From Owenia fusiformis (lineage: Eukaryota > Annelida > Polychaeta > Sabellida > Oweniidae): a stretch of DNA of 60,000 bases. Both the position numbers and the translations under genes were made by a program. The notes under the pieces are model-generated. The model saw only the letters and a list, made by a program, of their open reading frames with translations, made no database searches and had not been told where the DNA came from. The DNA lies in assembly GCA_903813345.2 (NCBI GenBank), contig CAIIXF020000011.1, positions 3,684,571 to 3,744,570 of the forward strand. Direction: 5' to 3'. This document shows positions 23,258 to 34,700 of this stretch, one piece after another. Each line of letters begins with the position of its first letter. The first letter of the stretch is position 1.

Positions 23258-23290
23258 CTGATAGATAATCATGATGGCAGAAATACAGAA

Positions 23291-23660
23291 ATACACAAAC
23301 ATGTATCAGTTTCATATGTTTTAGAAAATGTACATGTTTGCGAACAAATAGTTCAGAAGACAATAGAATCGTCGATTTAATTCCTCATTTAAGTTACATA
23401 AACGGTTTTTCGAAAAACAGTTAAGATCTGCACTTTTAACCCGAACCGTTTGTGTAACTTAAGTGAGGAATTAAATCGATGATTCTGTTGTCTTCTGAGC
23501 TAGGCCTAGTTTTTTCGCAAACATGTTCATTTTCTAAAACATATGATGCTGATACATGTTTGTGAGAAAAAATGTCGTTGCGATTCTGACTACAATGCGT
23601 GAAATAAGGAAAAACGAAAAATCGTACATTCGACGTTCCTACATTTTGTTACCAAAACGG
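23291..23660. mobile_element. Foldback element with about 120-bp arms
   Basis: The left arm (about 23291-23409) reads CACAAACATGTATCAGTTTC through GAATCGTCGATTTAATTCC to AAACGG. The right arm (about 23443-23567) is its reverse complement with a few changes, across a loop of about 33 bp. Sequence to about 23660 continues to match the dispersed copy at 19930-20115. Confidence 0.85.
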
Positions 23661-23939
23661 TGGCCAGCGTAATCGAGCGGATCACCAGTGAATAGATAGC
23701 ATACTATATTTAGGGAGTTCTTTAATTTTTTTGAAAATAACATGTCAGAGAAGCATTGAAATATGAGGCCACAGATATGTTAGCTAAACTACAAAACAAA
23801 CTAAAATAAACAAAAGTAAGAACATGTATAAATGTTTCTATTTTTACATATTCTGTTTCAATATGGTCCTTTAATTGCTTATTTTTTGATTCATAGAAGT
23901 TCCAAACATTCAAAATTTTACTGTAATCTCATCTACTCT

Positions 23940-24095
23940 ACGACCCCCACTTAAATTTGTAAAAAACATAAGTGGGGGTAACCAAACTCGTCTGGCCCTG
24001 TTATCCACTCCCTGATTCTGAAATGTCGTAGACCAACAACGTCAGGCGTAGATAACTGGGCCATACGGGTTTTGTTAAAGTGGGGGTAGAATGCG
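23940..24095. repeat. Small compound inverted repeat
   Basis: A hairpin (CCCCCACTTA / TAAGTGGGGG, 23944-23978) is followed by a second inverted pair (TGGCCCTGTTATC near 23994 and GATAACTGGGCCA near 24051) and a third CCCCCACTT complement near 24085. This is probably a MITE remnant. Confidence 0.55.
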
Positions 24096-24589
24096 ATAAA
24101 TCGCATGATGTATGGTCTCTCTAAAATTCTCTTATTTTTAACATGGGAAATCGTCACTTCTGCAAATTCACATGTCATTTATTTATGTTCCAAAATTTAT
24201 TTAGGCTAGTATTAATATGTATATAACATATGCCTGGCAAAATTTTGTGAATTTAATTTAACATCAAACATTATCCATTATGATTTAGGTTCGCCTTTGA
24301 CATTTTTTTGATGTGGAAATGTGTCTGTTATTAAGCATATTAAGCATACGCCCTTTACCAATTCACGGAGACTGACAGGTGAACTTCAACCTTCCTTGAA
24401 ACTGTATGATTATTGATATTTATATTTTTTAATCGAAATGGTATTTGTTATAAGCACACGCCTTTAAACAATTGATAGAGACTGAAAAGTGTATTTCATC
24501 TTCAGCAAATCTGAAATTAAGCTTTGTTTTTATTGATCGAATTCAATGAAAGTTAATTTCTTTTAAGTTAAGTTAACTTTTATCAGCCT

Positions 24590-24770
24590 TTAAAAAGACT
24601 TCTATTGTCATCTGTTTTCCATCTTAGTGTACAATAGTTCTCTACTCTGTTTTCAGAAGTAGGAGATGAACCAGATTTTTGTAGCTTTCATCCATGATAA
24701 CCCCGAGACCTTGTTGGTTGTGTTTAGATGATGGTGTTTCATACTAATCAGGTATATTATTTCATCGTTT
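24590..24770 (+). repeat. Duplicated segment, copy 1 (exon-like)
   Basis: About 170 bp here match 25097-25245 with moderate divergence. The shared part includes a TTCTGTTTTCAG-like acceptor, a short frame reading VAFIHDNPETLLVVFR then TGA, and TAATCAGGTA. The flanking non-coding sequence is also shared, so the whole DNA segment was duplicated. It could be a duplicated terminal exon or an ordinary intergenic repeat. Confidence 0.5.
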
Positions 24771-25096
24771 GATTTAATTAACTTGCATCATTTGTGGCTC
24801 CTTGCTTCAGAAAGTATTCATTTGTATTTAATGCAGTTATTATTTAACTTTCACAGTTTCGCAACAAATGAGATACTGTAAATTGCTTTAATTTGGTGCT
24901 ATTTAATTTGGCGCACTGTGCAAATTTTAAAAGTATGACCGCTATATAATTAAGTTCTTTTAAAAGGTTTGAACTTAATCCTGATTGACACAATGTTAAA
25001 AACATCTCAGTAGATTTACTCATCATATTCACAATTTAAAGGTTTTATCTTAATCAATACAATTTGAAATAAAAGTATAAAATAAAGTAACAGTCT

Positions 25097-25245
25097 TTTA
25101 AAGTACTACTATTGTCCTCTATTTTCCCATCTACCTATTCTGTTTTCAGGATTGTTGTAGCCTTCACCCATGATAACCCTGAGATGATTTTGGCTGTGTT
25201 GAGATGAGTGGTGTTATGCTAATCAGGTAGGCCTATATTATTTCT
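25097..25245 (+). repeat. Duplicated segment, copy 2 (exon-like)
   Basis: This is the counterpart of 24590-24770. After TTCTGTTTTCAG the frame reads IVVAFTHDNPEMILAVLR then TGA, followed by TAATCAGGTAGGCC. Several codon differences from copy 1 are synonymous (GCT/GCC, CCC/CCT), but others change residues, so purifying selection is not proven. Confidence 0.5.
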
Positions 25246-26270
25246 AGAGGTGTCACACTGACCCGAAGTTGACCTGCCATATTTTATCTCAGAAAGTTAA
25301 GAGTCATTCCCAGGTATCTACTTTCCTACCGTTCCAACATTTCAAATTATTATCCAATAGAATATTTTAATAAATAGATCTCTAGTTAGATCATTGGATG
25401 AAGATTATGAGAGTCAACGAAGGAATGTTTTGGCTATATGATTCTACTGTAGAAATACAAAAGGATAGTACAAAAAGCTACTAGGGATCTTTAAACTGAT
25501 GAGCATAGGGATTGTTTACCCCAGAGTAGTCCCAAAAGTCTCCTGAGACAAAGATCAGATCTGGTGGAAGAAAGATTACACTATCAAGTGCATTTTCAGA
25601 TAACCAACTAATAAAATGTTTATACTACAAGTCTCTAAAATATTTCAGACAAACTAGCAGTACAAGCAGAATGAAACATTTGACGGTTTTGAAGTTAGGC
25701 AGTCTAGAGTCCTCTGAGCTTGGGGAGTTGCGAGGAAAGTGACTTCGGTAAGTATTTCATATATACAGTATTAAGTTTACAGCAGAATCAAATCTAGCAA
25801 GATCCTTGTCATTCTATTCTAAAAATATAAAGTGCAGACTTTACTTCAGGAATACTAGAGAATTTTACCAAAGAATTTTACAATATTATGTATTTTATTT
25901 TATACAGGGTGGGCCAAAAAATTTTGCAACTTTTTTAAAAGGCTAGAAAAGTATCTTAACATTAAGGTATTGACATGAATTTTTTTTTAAAGAAACTTTA
26001 GGAGAGGCATATTTTACCATTCAAATATTTTAGCTAATACTGACTTCAAATTTTTTTGTCGAATCTTTGAATATCAATGGTAAATTGTTCATGTGTCCGA
26101 GATTTACCCTTTTTCCTAGAAAATGTGACTTTCTATGATTTTATGTGATCAACAATAACACATTCATTATGTTCACCAAATTTGCTACAATCTTTGATAA
26201 CTGCTTAACCAATAATAGGTTTATATAAGTATCTAGTCACTATGGTATTATGTTATACTGTATCTAATAA

Positions 26271-26575
26271 TTATTTATTGAACAAATGTTCTATGCATCC
26301 GCCTTTCACCTTCACTATCGCGCGGAGACGAGGGCGGAACTGATTAATGGCGCGATCCAGTGATTCTTGTGGTAATTCTCTTCACGTCTCCTTCAGAACT
26401 TCTTTTAGTTGATCAATAATTTGTGGGGTATAACCATTAACTACAATACATTGCTCAAGGTGCTCCCATGTGCGATAGTCACAGGGGTTGGCATCTGGTG
26501 TATTGGGTGGCCATTCATCTGGACTAATATTCTTCAAAAGTGACATTGTCGAGAATGAGGGCTTTTTCAGCCCCA
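26271..26575 (-). pseudogene. Mariner transposase C-terminal fragment (left arm)
   Basis: The minus-strand frame contains SPDEWPPNTPDANPCDY, matching the conserved block around the third catalytic acidic residue of mariner-type DDE transposases. RTWEHLEQ follows, and the protein tail (LPQESLDRAINQFRPRLRA, then a KGG motif) ends at a TAA (complement at 26271-26273). A TGA (complement at 26382-26384) interrupts the frame where the family usually has Trp. The N-terminal DNA-binding domain and first catalytic block are absent, so it is inactive. Confidence 0.85.
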
Positions 26576-26587
26576 GGTCATTACTTA

Positions 26588-26695
26588 TTCCAGCAGGATA
26601 GTGCTCCCAGCCATAGGGCAAAAGTCAGTACGGAATATCTGGAGGAGAATACCCCTTGATTTATTAGTCCTAATGAATAGCTGCTCAATACACCA
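26588..26695 (+). pseudogene. Mariner transposase fragment (right arm)
   Basis: On the plus strand the frame reads FQQDSAPSHRAK, the block holding the second catalytic Asp of mariner transposases, then VSTEYLEENTP. It continues through two stops (TGA, TAG) as FISPNE and LLNTP, the counterpart of ISPDEWPPNTP on the opposite arm. It then jumps straight into sequence matching the 3' non-coding end, so the part encoding the rest of the C-terminus has been deleted. Confidence 0.8.
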
Positions 26696-26994
26696 GTTAA
26701 CAAAGATTGCAGCAGATTTAGTGAACATAATAAATGTGCTATTGATGATCACAAAAAATTATAGAAAATCACATTTTTTAGGAAAATTGGTAAATCTCGG
26801 ACACATGAACAATTTACCACTAATATTCAAACATCTGACAAAAAAATTTGAAGTCAGTATTAGCTTAAGTATTTAAATGGTAAAATATGCCTATCCTCAA
26901 GTTTCTGTAAAAAAAATTTCATGTCAATACTATATTGTTATGATACTTTTTTTGCCTTCTAAAAAAGTTGCACATTTTTTTGGCCCACCCTGTA

Positions 26995-28100
26995 TATATG
27001 GCTTCCATATTTATATTTGGAAGAATTTAAACATTTTTCCGATTTTCGCACTCTTAATCCTCAATAACTTACTGATTTACAACACATTGTAGACCTTTGA
27101 GACATATTGTATCTGAGATTGTAAAGAATAGATTGCTAGGTCAATTTTGGTTGAAAATGACACTGCAAAATATACAGAGTGGGTATGGGTATACAGGTTA
27201 CATTTCATACTTTTCAATAGATTGATTTTTTCCAGGAAAATGTCCAAAAACAAGCAGAAATGGCAATGTGTTAAACATGCAACCAGGGAAACAACGACTG
27301 AGCTGTACAAGTCATTTGAAGAAACATTTGGAAAGTGATGAGGACCAATGAGAGCTCATGCTTTCAAGGAAAAATGAAAACTTAGCATAAACAATATCTG
27401 TTCCGAGAAGCAAGCCAGTTTGAATTAAATTTTTATCTCTATAACAAGTAATGGGACAGTACTTTTAATATTGCATAGATATAATGGCTTCATATCTGAA
27501 ACATGCAATTTTTCTAGATTTATTCCCAACTTAAAATGGTCATTATTGCTTTTTGAAAATCAATACCATGTTAACTAATAGAGCATTTGTTCAAGCTCAA
27601 ATTAGAATATTTATTCATTCATGTTCAGAAAAATAACAATATAACCCCTAAACAGTCAGGCTATAGATAATTACATTCATAGTAAAGGGGGTGAATAGAT
27701 CTGCCGAGATCTGGGCACAATCTCGGAAATGAAATATCGAAATATCATACAAGTGTTAATCCCGTACTTAGTAGTGTTATAGGTAAATAACATGCAGGAA
27801 TATAATTGATATCTGAGGTGAGCGGGAGATATATATATCATCCGCTCATCAGCAATCCCTTGGAATTTCTTTTCAGTGCTTTTTTTGAATTCCCGGGTTA
27901 TACTTTGGTTATCTTTGATAAATATTAATTTCATACACTATAAAATGTTAAAAGCTGTTGAGTTTAAAAAAATCTTTGAGGCCTTTGAATAAAATATTCA
28001 TGTTTTGATTTTAATTATCGTTTGAATTACTACATTAGGGTTCCCTAACATTCAATGCATATTTAATTCTCATAATCTACTAAATAAATCAGTTATTAAA
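26995..28100. other. Largely non-coding stretch
   Basis: No supported gene. The plus-strand segment after TTTTTTCCAG (ending near 27236) opens a frame reading MSKNKQKWQCVKHATRETTT, followed by ELYKSFEETFGK and a stop at about 27338. An acceptor-like site precedes it, but there is no donor or recognisable domain, so it is only a weak exon candidate. Confidence 0.35.
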
Positions 28101-28103
28101 TGC

Positions 28104-28211
28104 TCGATTTTTGATACAGTGTATATCCCTCAGTAAATACAATATATCAACCTACGGTCCCTCAGGTAGATATATTGTATTTCCCTCAGATATACCCTCT
28201 ATCAAAAATCT
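28104..28211. repeat. Perfect-looking hairpin MITE remnant, about 108 bp
   Basis: GATTTTTGATACAGTGTATA at the left pairs with the complement of TATACCCTCTATCAAAAATC at the right. The stem continues inward through CCCTCAGTAAATACAATATA and its partner to a roughly 10-base loop near 28160. There is no coding sequence. Confidence 0.75.
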
Positions 28212-28689
28212 CCCATTAAATAACGTATTAGGTATCATTGGAAAGGTAACAAGTATTAAACTCCCAGTATTTTGAGTTTTCTTATAACTATATTGAGCCA
28301 TTATTTATGAAGAAATTCATAGTTTAAAAACATGGGGGTTTATCATTTCTAAGGGGGGGGGGGGTTAGTCACAATTTATTAGTTAAAATATGCCTAATTT
28401 AATTTTAAGACAAGCCAGAACGGCAAATCTCCCCACCCCGTTAACCGTTTAGGGGTTAATAAAATACTTAATAAAACTTATTAAAGATAGGATAGATTTT
28501 TGATAGATGACATACGAGACTGTGATTATATTTAAGTTCAATTCTGTGTGTCAATATTCTCTATTTGGATGCTCAAAAAAGTTCTTGTGTATTAACTCAT
28601 TAATTATTGGAAAAACAATATACATTTGTTAATAAGTCAAAGCATAAGTTAGTTGTGTTTTACCTTCACATGTGAAAATGTTAGGCTTA

Positions 28690-31390
28690 GTGTGTTATAT
28701 ATAATTTTACTGAACATCGGTGTCTACATCTTCCTGTACATGAACTTTAAATTAGCTATATGTTCATGTAATGATTCATTTAACTGGACGTTAGTCATTA
28801 CTATCACTATATCTTGTTGATGTCATAATTAAGGTTACTAGAACATTCCTTGCATGTGTTGTCCTAACTTGATGTAACCAGAAGTTATGAATTTGCAATG
28901 TATGTGACAAGCACGTTACAGTCTCTTTATTTTGGCAAAGTCGTTGTTAAGGTTGGTACTACATTCCTGGCTAGTGATATCTAAGTCGAACGTAACTTGT
29001 ATACTCATTTATGCGTGTCCATACTTTCCTTTGCCTACAACGTTCTATAATTAATGTAACCAGAACTTTAACTTGGCCACGTATATGTGACGTTGCATAA
29101 GCACGTTACAGTCTGTCATTTTATTTTTGCAGTCATTGTTAAGGTTGCTACTACATTCCTAGCACATGATATTTAAGTAAAATGTAACGTTGTATAAACA
29201 TCTGTGCGAGTCCAGACCTTCCTGTGCCTACATCGTTCCAAGATAAACGTTACCAGAACTTTAAACTGGCCAGGTATATGTTACGTTGCATAAGCACATT
29301 ACAGTCTCACTATTTTTGCGAAGTCATTGTTAAGGTTGGTTCTACATTCCTGGCACGTGATATTTAAGTCAAATGTAACGTTCTTTAAACATCTGTGCGA
29401 GTCCACACCTTCCTGTACCTACAACGTTCCATAATTAACGTACCAGAACTTAAAACTGGCCACGTATATGTGACGTTGCATAAGCACATTACAGTTATTT
29501 TTGCGAAGTTATCGTTTAGGTTGGTTCTACGTTCCTGGCACGTGATATTTAAGTCAAATGTAACGTTCTTTGAACATCTGTGCGAGTCCACACCTTCCTG
29601 TACCTACAACGTTCCATATCAACGTTACCAGAAATTTAGATTGGCCACGTATTTATGACGTAATGTAAGTTCGTTACATTTTCGTTATTTTGGCGAAGTC
29701 ATCGTTTAGGTTGGTTCTTCGTTCCTGTCACGTGATATTTAAGTCAAATGTAACGTTCTTTAAACATCTGTGCGAGTCCACACCTTCCTGTACCTACAAC
29801 GTTCCATATCAACGTTACCAGAAATTAAGATTGGCCACGTATTTATGACGTAATGTAAGTACGTTACATTTTCGTTATTTTGGTGACATAATTGTTAAGG
29901 TCACTACTACGTTCCTGACACGTGATATTTAAGTCAAATGTAACGTTCTTTAAACATCTATGCGAGTCCACACCTTCCTGTACCTACAACGTTCCATATC
30001 AACGTTACCAGAAATTTAGATTGGCCACGTATATATGACGTAATGTAAGTACGTTACAGTTTCGTTATTTTGGCGACGTAATTGTTAAGGTCGCTACTAC
30101 GTTCCTGACACGTGATATTTAAGTCAAATGTAACGTTCTTTAAACATCTGTGCGAGTCCACACCTTCCTGTACCTACAACGTTCCATATCAACGTTACTA
30201 GAAATTTAGATTGGCCACGTATTTATGACGTAATGTAAGTACGTTACATTTTCGTTATTTTGGTGACGTAATTGTTAAGGTCGCTACTACGTTCCTGACA
30301 CGTGATATTTAAGTCAAATGTAACGTTTTTTAAACATCTATGCGAGTCCACACCTTCCCGTACCTACAACGTTCCATATCAACGTTACCAGAAATTTAGA
30401 TTGGCCACGTATATATGACGTAATGTAAGTACGTTACAGTTTCGTTATTTTGGCGACGTTATTGTTAAGGTCGCTACTACGTTCCTGACACGTGATATTT
30501 AAGTCAAATGTAACGTTCTTTAAACATCTGTGCGAGTCCACACCTTCCTGTGCCTACAACGTTCCATATCAACGTTACTAGAAATTTAGATTGGCCACGT
30601 ATTTATGACGTAATGTAAGTACGTTACATTTTCGTTATTTTGGTGACGTAATTGTTAAGGTCGCTACTACGTTCCTGACACGTGATATTTAAGTCAAATG
30701 TAACGTTCTTTAAACATCTATGCGAGTCCACACCTTCCTGTACCTACAACGTTCCATATCAACGTTACCAGAAATTTAGATTGGCCACGTATATATGACG
30801 TAATGTAAGTACGTTAAAGTTTCGTTATTTTGGCGACGTAATTGTTAAGGTCGCTACTACGTTCCTGACACGTGATATTTAAGTCAAATGTAACGTTCTT
30901 TAAACATCTGTGCGAGTCCACACCTTCCTGTACCTACAACGTTCCATATCAACGTTACCAGAAATTTAGATTGGCCACGTATTTATGACGTAATGTAAGT
31001 ACGTTACATTTTCGTTATTTTGGTGACGTAATTGTTAAGGTCGCTACTACGTTCCTGACACGTGATATTTAAGTCAAATGTAACGTTCTTTAAACATCTA
31101 TGCGAGTCCACACCTTCCTGTACCTACAACGTTCCATATCAACGTTACCAGAAATTTAGATTGGCCACGTATATATGACGTAATGTAAGTACGTTACAGT
31201 TTCGTTATTTTGGCGACGTAATTGTTAAGGTCGCTACTACGTTCCTGACACGTGATATTTAAGTCAAATGTAACGTTCTTTAAACATCTGTGCGAGTCCA
31301 CACCTTCCTGTACCTACAACGTTCCATATTAACGTTGCTACAACTTGAGACATATATTCTGACGACGTTATCACAACGTAAAATTGTTAG
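28690..31390. repeat. 190-bp satellite array, ACGT-rich
   Basis: The word TGCGAGTCCACACCTTCC recurs every 190 bp (29581, 29771, 29961, 30151, 30341, 30531 and onward to about 31290). Two alternating unit types (ATCTGTGCG/ATCTATGCG and ATTTATGACG/ATATATGACG) give a 380-bp higher-order unit. Units on the left, from about 28690, are strongly diverged, and the rightmost are nearly identical. The array ends at 31350-31395 with ACGTAAAATTGTTAGCTGGGG. Units contain many ACGT words and share TGACGTAATGTAA-like blocks with the 119-bp array. It stops about 0.2 kb before the start codon of the lectin/sushi gene. Confidence 0.95.
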
Positions 31391-31575
31391 CTGGGGACGT
31401 TTACTCAAATCAAAACCTTCACAAATCGATAAAGAATATTAATAGAAGTCCCCTGAGGATATACGGGGTATCCGTTTAAATGATCATCGTTATAAAATCA
31501 TCGGTAATATTCAATTAACTTAGGTCAAAGCTCTTCAAAAAGCAGTGTTGGATAATTTATTACAAAAAGGCTAAA

Positions 31576-31765
31576 ATGAAATTTTTCAGTTGGAGAGGTG
31601 CTATGCTTATGGACATATTGCTGTTAATGATCAGGAACTTTGCAGTTGTTTGTGCCGACAGATGCGACAACCCGGACTGTAGCAGTCCCCTGTTGACTAC
31701 AGTTTATGGAGTAGATCTCAGATATTGTCCGGAGATGATGCTAGGGGAAAACTGTGACGAAAAAG
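31576..31765 (+). CDS. Gene 1 exon 1: signal peptide and Cys-rich segment
   Basis: The ATG is followed by a hydrophobic leader (MLMDILLLMIRNFAVVCA) with likely cleavage before DRCDNPDC. A short domain with YCPEMMLGENC follows. The donor is AAAG|GTTTGT, phase 1. The paralogous exon at 51067 shares the pattern DRC-N-C, YCPE, LG-NC-EK, which identifies the exon and its phase. Confidence 0.82.
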
Positions 31766-34700
31766 GTTTGTTATCTTAAAAATAATTCACTATTAAAATC
31801 TCGCCAATGAAAAAATCTAAAATTGAATTCCCTATTTTGGTGCGTTCAGTTATACTTTCACGTATTATCAAAACAATTGAAATCAACTTCATATTTTATG
31901 TCTCTTTTCCATTAAAGGTGCAACAATTAGTGCAGAGGGGCCATTCAACGATCATGGACCAGTGTGAAAATATATTCAAGTTTGGATGTTTCATGAGGAT
32001 TAACATATAACTTTATTATTTCCCAAAGAAACCCCCTTGATGAACATTATTTCAGCTGATATTCCTCTTGGAACGTGGTGCATCGTAAAATCTATAACCG
32101 GGACTCCCTTTATAGACGTTTTGAAATTAATTTACACTAATCTTAACGCTGAATTTGATAATTTATCCATACATTTTAAGAAAAAGAAGATGTTAAGCCA
32201 AATGTCGCCCTGATAGCTCAGAAAAAGTAAACATTTTCTCATTGTTTTCTCTATAGGCCTTGTTGCCCCTTTAACTAATGACTCTGAAGTTATTTTTGTT
32301 GCCCGAAGGGGGTTAACATTTTCTGCGCCGTTTCATTACAAATATTTATTACAAACTCTTAACGCTAAAAAGCTTAAAAGACTCGCATATATTACAGAGT
32401 TAAAGGCATACTGTAACATACAGCCGACAAAATGGTTAAAAACTTTTTTTCGGGCTTTAGAGAAGATTTCATGGTTTGATGGTTGAAAGGCGTTCACGAC
32501 AACTTTCAGCTCATCTTTATTACGACAGACCGGAAGTGAATTTTCGAGTCTAGTAAATGGTGATAATGTTCTTTTCTATGAAGTAGGAAATTCAAAACAT
32601 TACTAATAGAAATCATAGTAAGCATTAGAATATCATTAAGAAGTATTTTATAATCGAATCCACATCAAAATCTGAATAATTGAATTTTAGCGGTCAGCTG
32701 GAAAGTTTGGCACAGACTCAATGTACACTCCCCTCCATGGGTTTGGCAACCTTAGCTCCCCCATTGAACTACGTGTTAAAGCCTCTTTACCTTTGAATTT
32801 TTATTTTCTTAACCTGCGATGAAAATACTTACTATAATATTGATGGGAACGTAATTTTACTTTATTTCCAATACCTCCACATTTTCTCAATTTTTTCCTC
32901 AATTACAATAAGTCGAAAATTGATGATGAATTTGATGAATTTTTGAAAATCGACATTCCTATGTTAACCAATGGGAAATGGTAGGTTTGCCGCAAGTCAT
33001 ATAACAGAATATCCATCCATCCGAGTCCTTGCAAAAATACGAGTTAGGCAGGCAATTGAATTGGCTAACTTTATTTAACAAAAAATGATATGTTACTTCA
33101 GGTTTAACAAAGTTATAGGGCTTTAAAGTAAAAAAAAGTCAGACAATTTAATTTTCTATATCAAACTATTTTTTTGCTGAATCTTTGACTGAAAATATAT
33201 CCTGATTTCTGATTTGCCCCGAAACCTCCATTTCCCATTGGATTACATGGGAATGACGATTTTCAAAAAGTCATCAAATTTATCATCAATTTTCGACCTA
33301 TTATAATTGAGGGAAAAAATGAGGAAATTTGGAGGTATTGGAAATAAAGTCAAGTTAAGTTTCAATCAATTAAGATATATCATCGCCGGTTAAGTAAATA
33401 AAAATTCAAACGTTAAGAGGATTTAACACGTAGTTCAATGGGGGAGCTAAGGTTGCCAAACCCATGGAGGGGAGTGTATATTAAGTCTCTATATAAACCT
33501 CTTATAGATTAAAATGGTTATTTTTCATTGATTGAACATTTGATTGACAGTTTGAGTCGCTTAATAAAAGTAAAGCAATCATTGTCATAATCATTGAAAA
33601 TGTTACGGACACAAAAACAATGGTTTTAACAATAATTTCTACGGAGGGGGGGTCTCTCAAATGAATAACTTTGAATAATTCTTTGTGCCTTTCTATCTCT
33701 CTACATTGAGCACTGGCGGATCTTGAGGGGGGGGGGGCAAGGCCTCATTTTTTAATTTCAGGTCAAATTTTGAAGAAAATTGGGCCTCAAAATTTGGGCC
33801 AACTTTTGGTGTTTTAGGGGCCCAACATTTTTTTCCGACCTTGATGATTCCCAGATCCGCTCCTGTTGAGCCACAGATAAAAGACAAAAATCAAGGTGAT
33901 TTGAAGTAGAGAGACACAGGTACGATAGTCAGAAGTTGATGCCATTAGGATTTTGAAAACGATTACAATTTATGAATACGATATCGCCCGCCGCTGCTTT
34001 TACAGGGTATTGCACTATCCATCTGTGAATATAACATGTAAAAATGTTAATAGATTGAACTTCCATGTTTTGCATTTAAAGATACATTAATGAAACGATG
34101 TTTGAGCTATGGTTGCTATGGTGACATAATTTACAAAATGCCCGTGCCAGTTTGTTACTTTTGGGAAATAAAGTAATTACAAAGTTTTTTATTTTATCTT
34201 GTTGTCGGTGAACTGTAATATGGATAACTTCATTCACTACAGAGGTAACTACTTTAGACAAAATGAATACGAGGATATTGATATCAATACTTGTAATGGA
34301 AGTATCGTGTGACAGTAGATGTTATTGGTAATCTACATTTTATCAGGCTAAAAGCAGGCCTTTTAAAATGTCTCCGATAGCTGGTAACCTATCTCGTTCA
34401 AAAAACTAGTGTTTTCGTCTAAAAGAAAGACAAGTAAAATGAGGAATTGAGTAAATTGAAAAAGGCGTTGATATTAACAATGTTCGCTTCCAAAAGCTAT
34501 AAAGCTGCATTTGAGTAAAGCAACAATGCGTCGTGTCTTTGGCTGAGATTATTTTCACACATTGCAAAATATTTTCTACAAAAGGAACGAAATCACCAAA
34601 AGAACACATTTTAATTAATTTTAGACGATCAGTCTGGGGGGGGGGGTTACTCGATATCAAATCAGGGGAATATTCACCATAGATGAGAGTAAGAAACTAT

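Larger units (their letters stand above)
25905..26992. mobile_element. Palindromic mariner-type element built from two facing 3' ends
   Basis: The ends are CAGGGTGGGCCAAAAAA inverted repeats flanked by TA (25903-25904 and 26993-26994), as in Tc1/mariner. The inverted similarity is not confined to short ends. It runs about 320 bp inward on each side, through what should be 3' UTR, and then into transposase coding sequence on both arms. The left arm is read on the minus strand and the right arm on the plus strand. The element therefore looks like a tail-to-tail chimera of one mariner's 3' half, with the right arm carrying an internal deletion. Confidence 0.85.
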
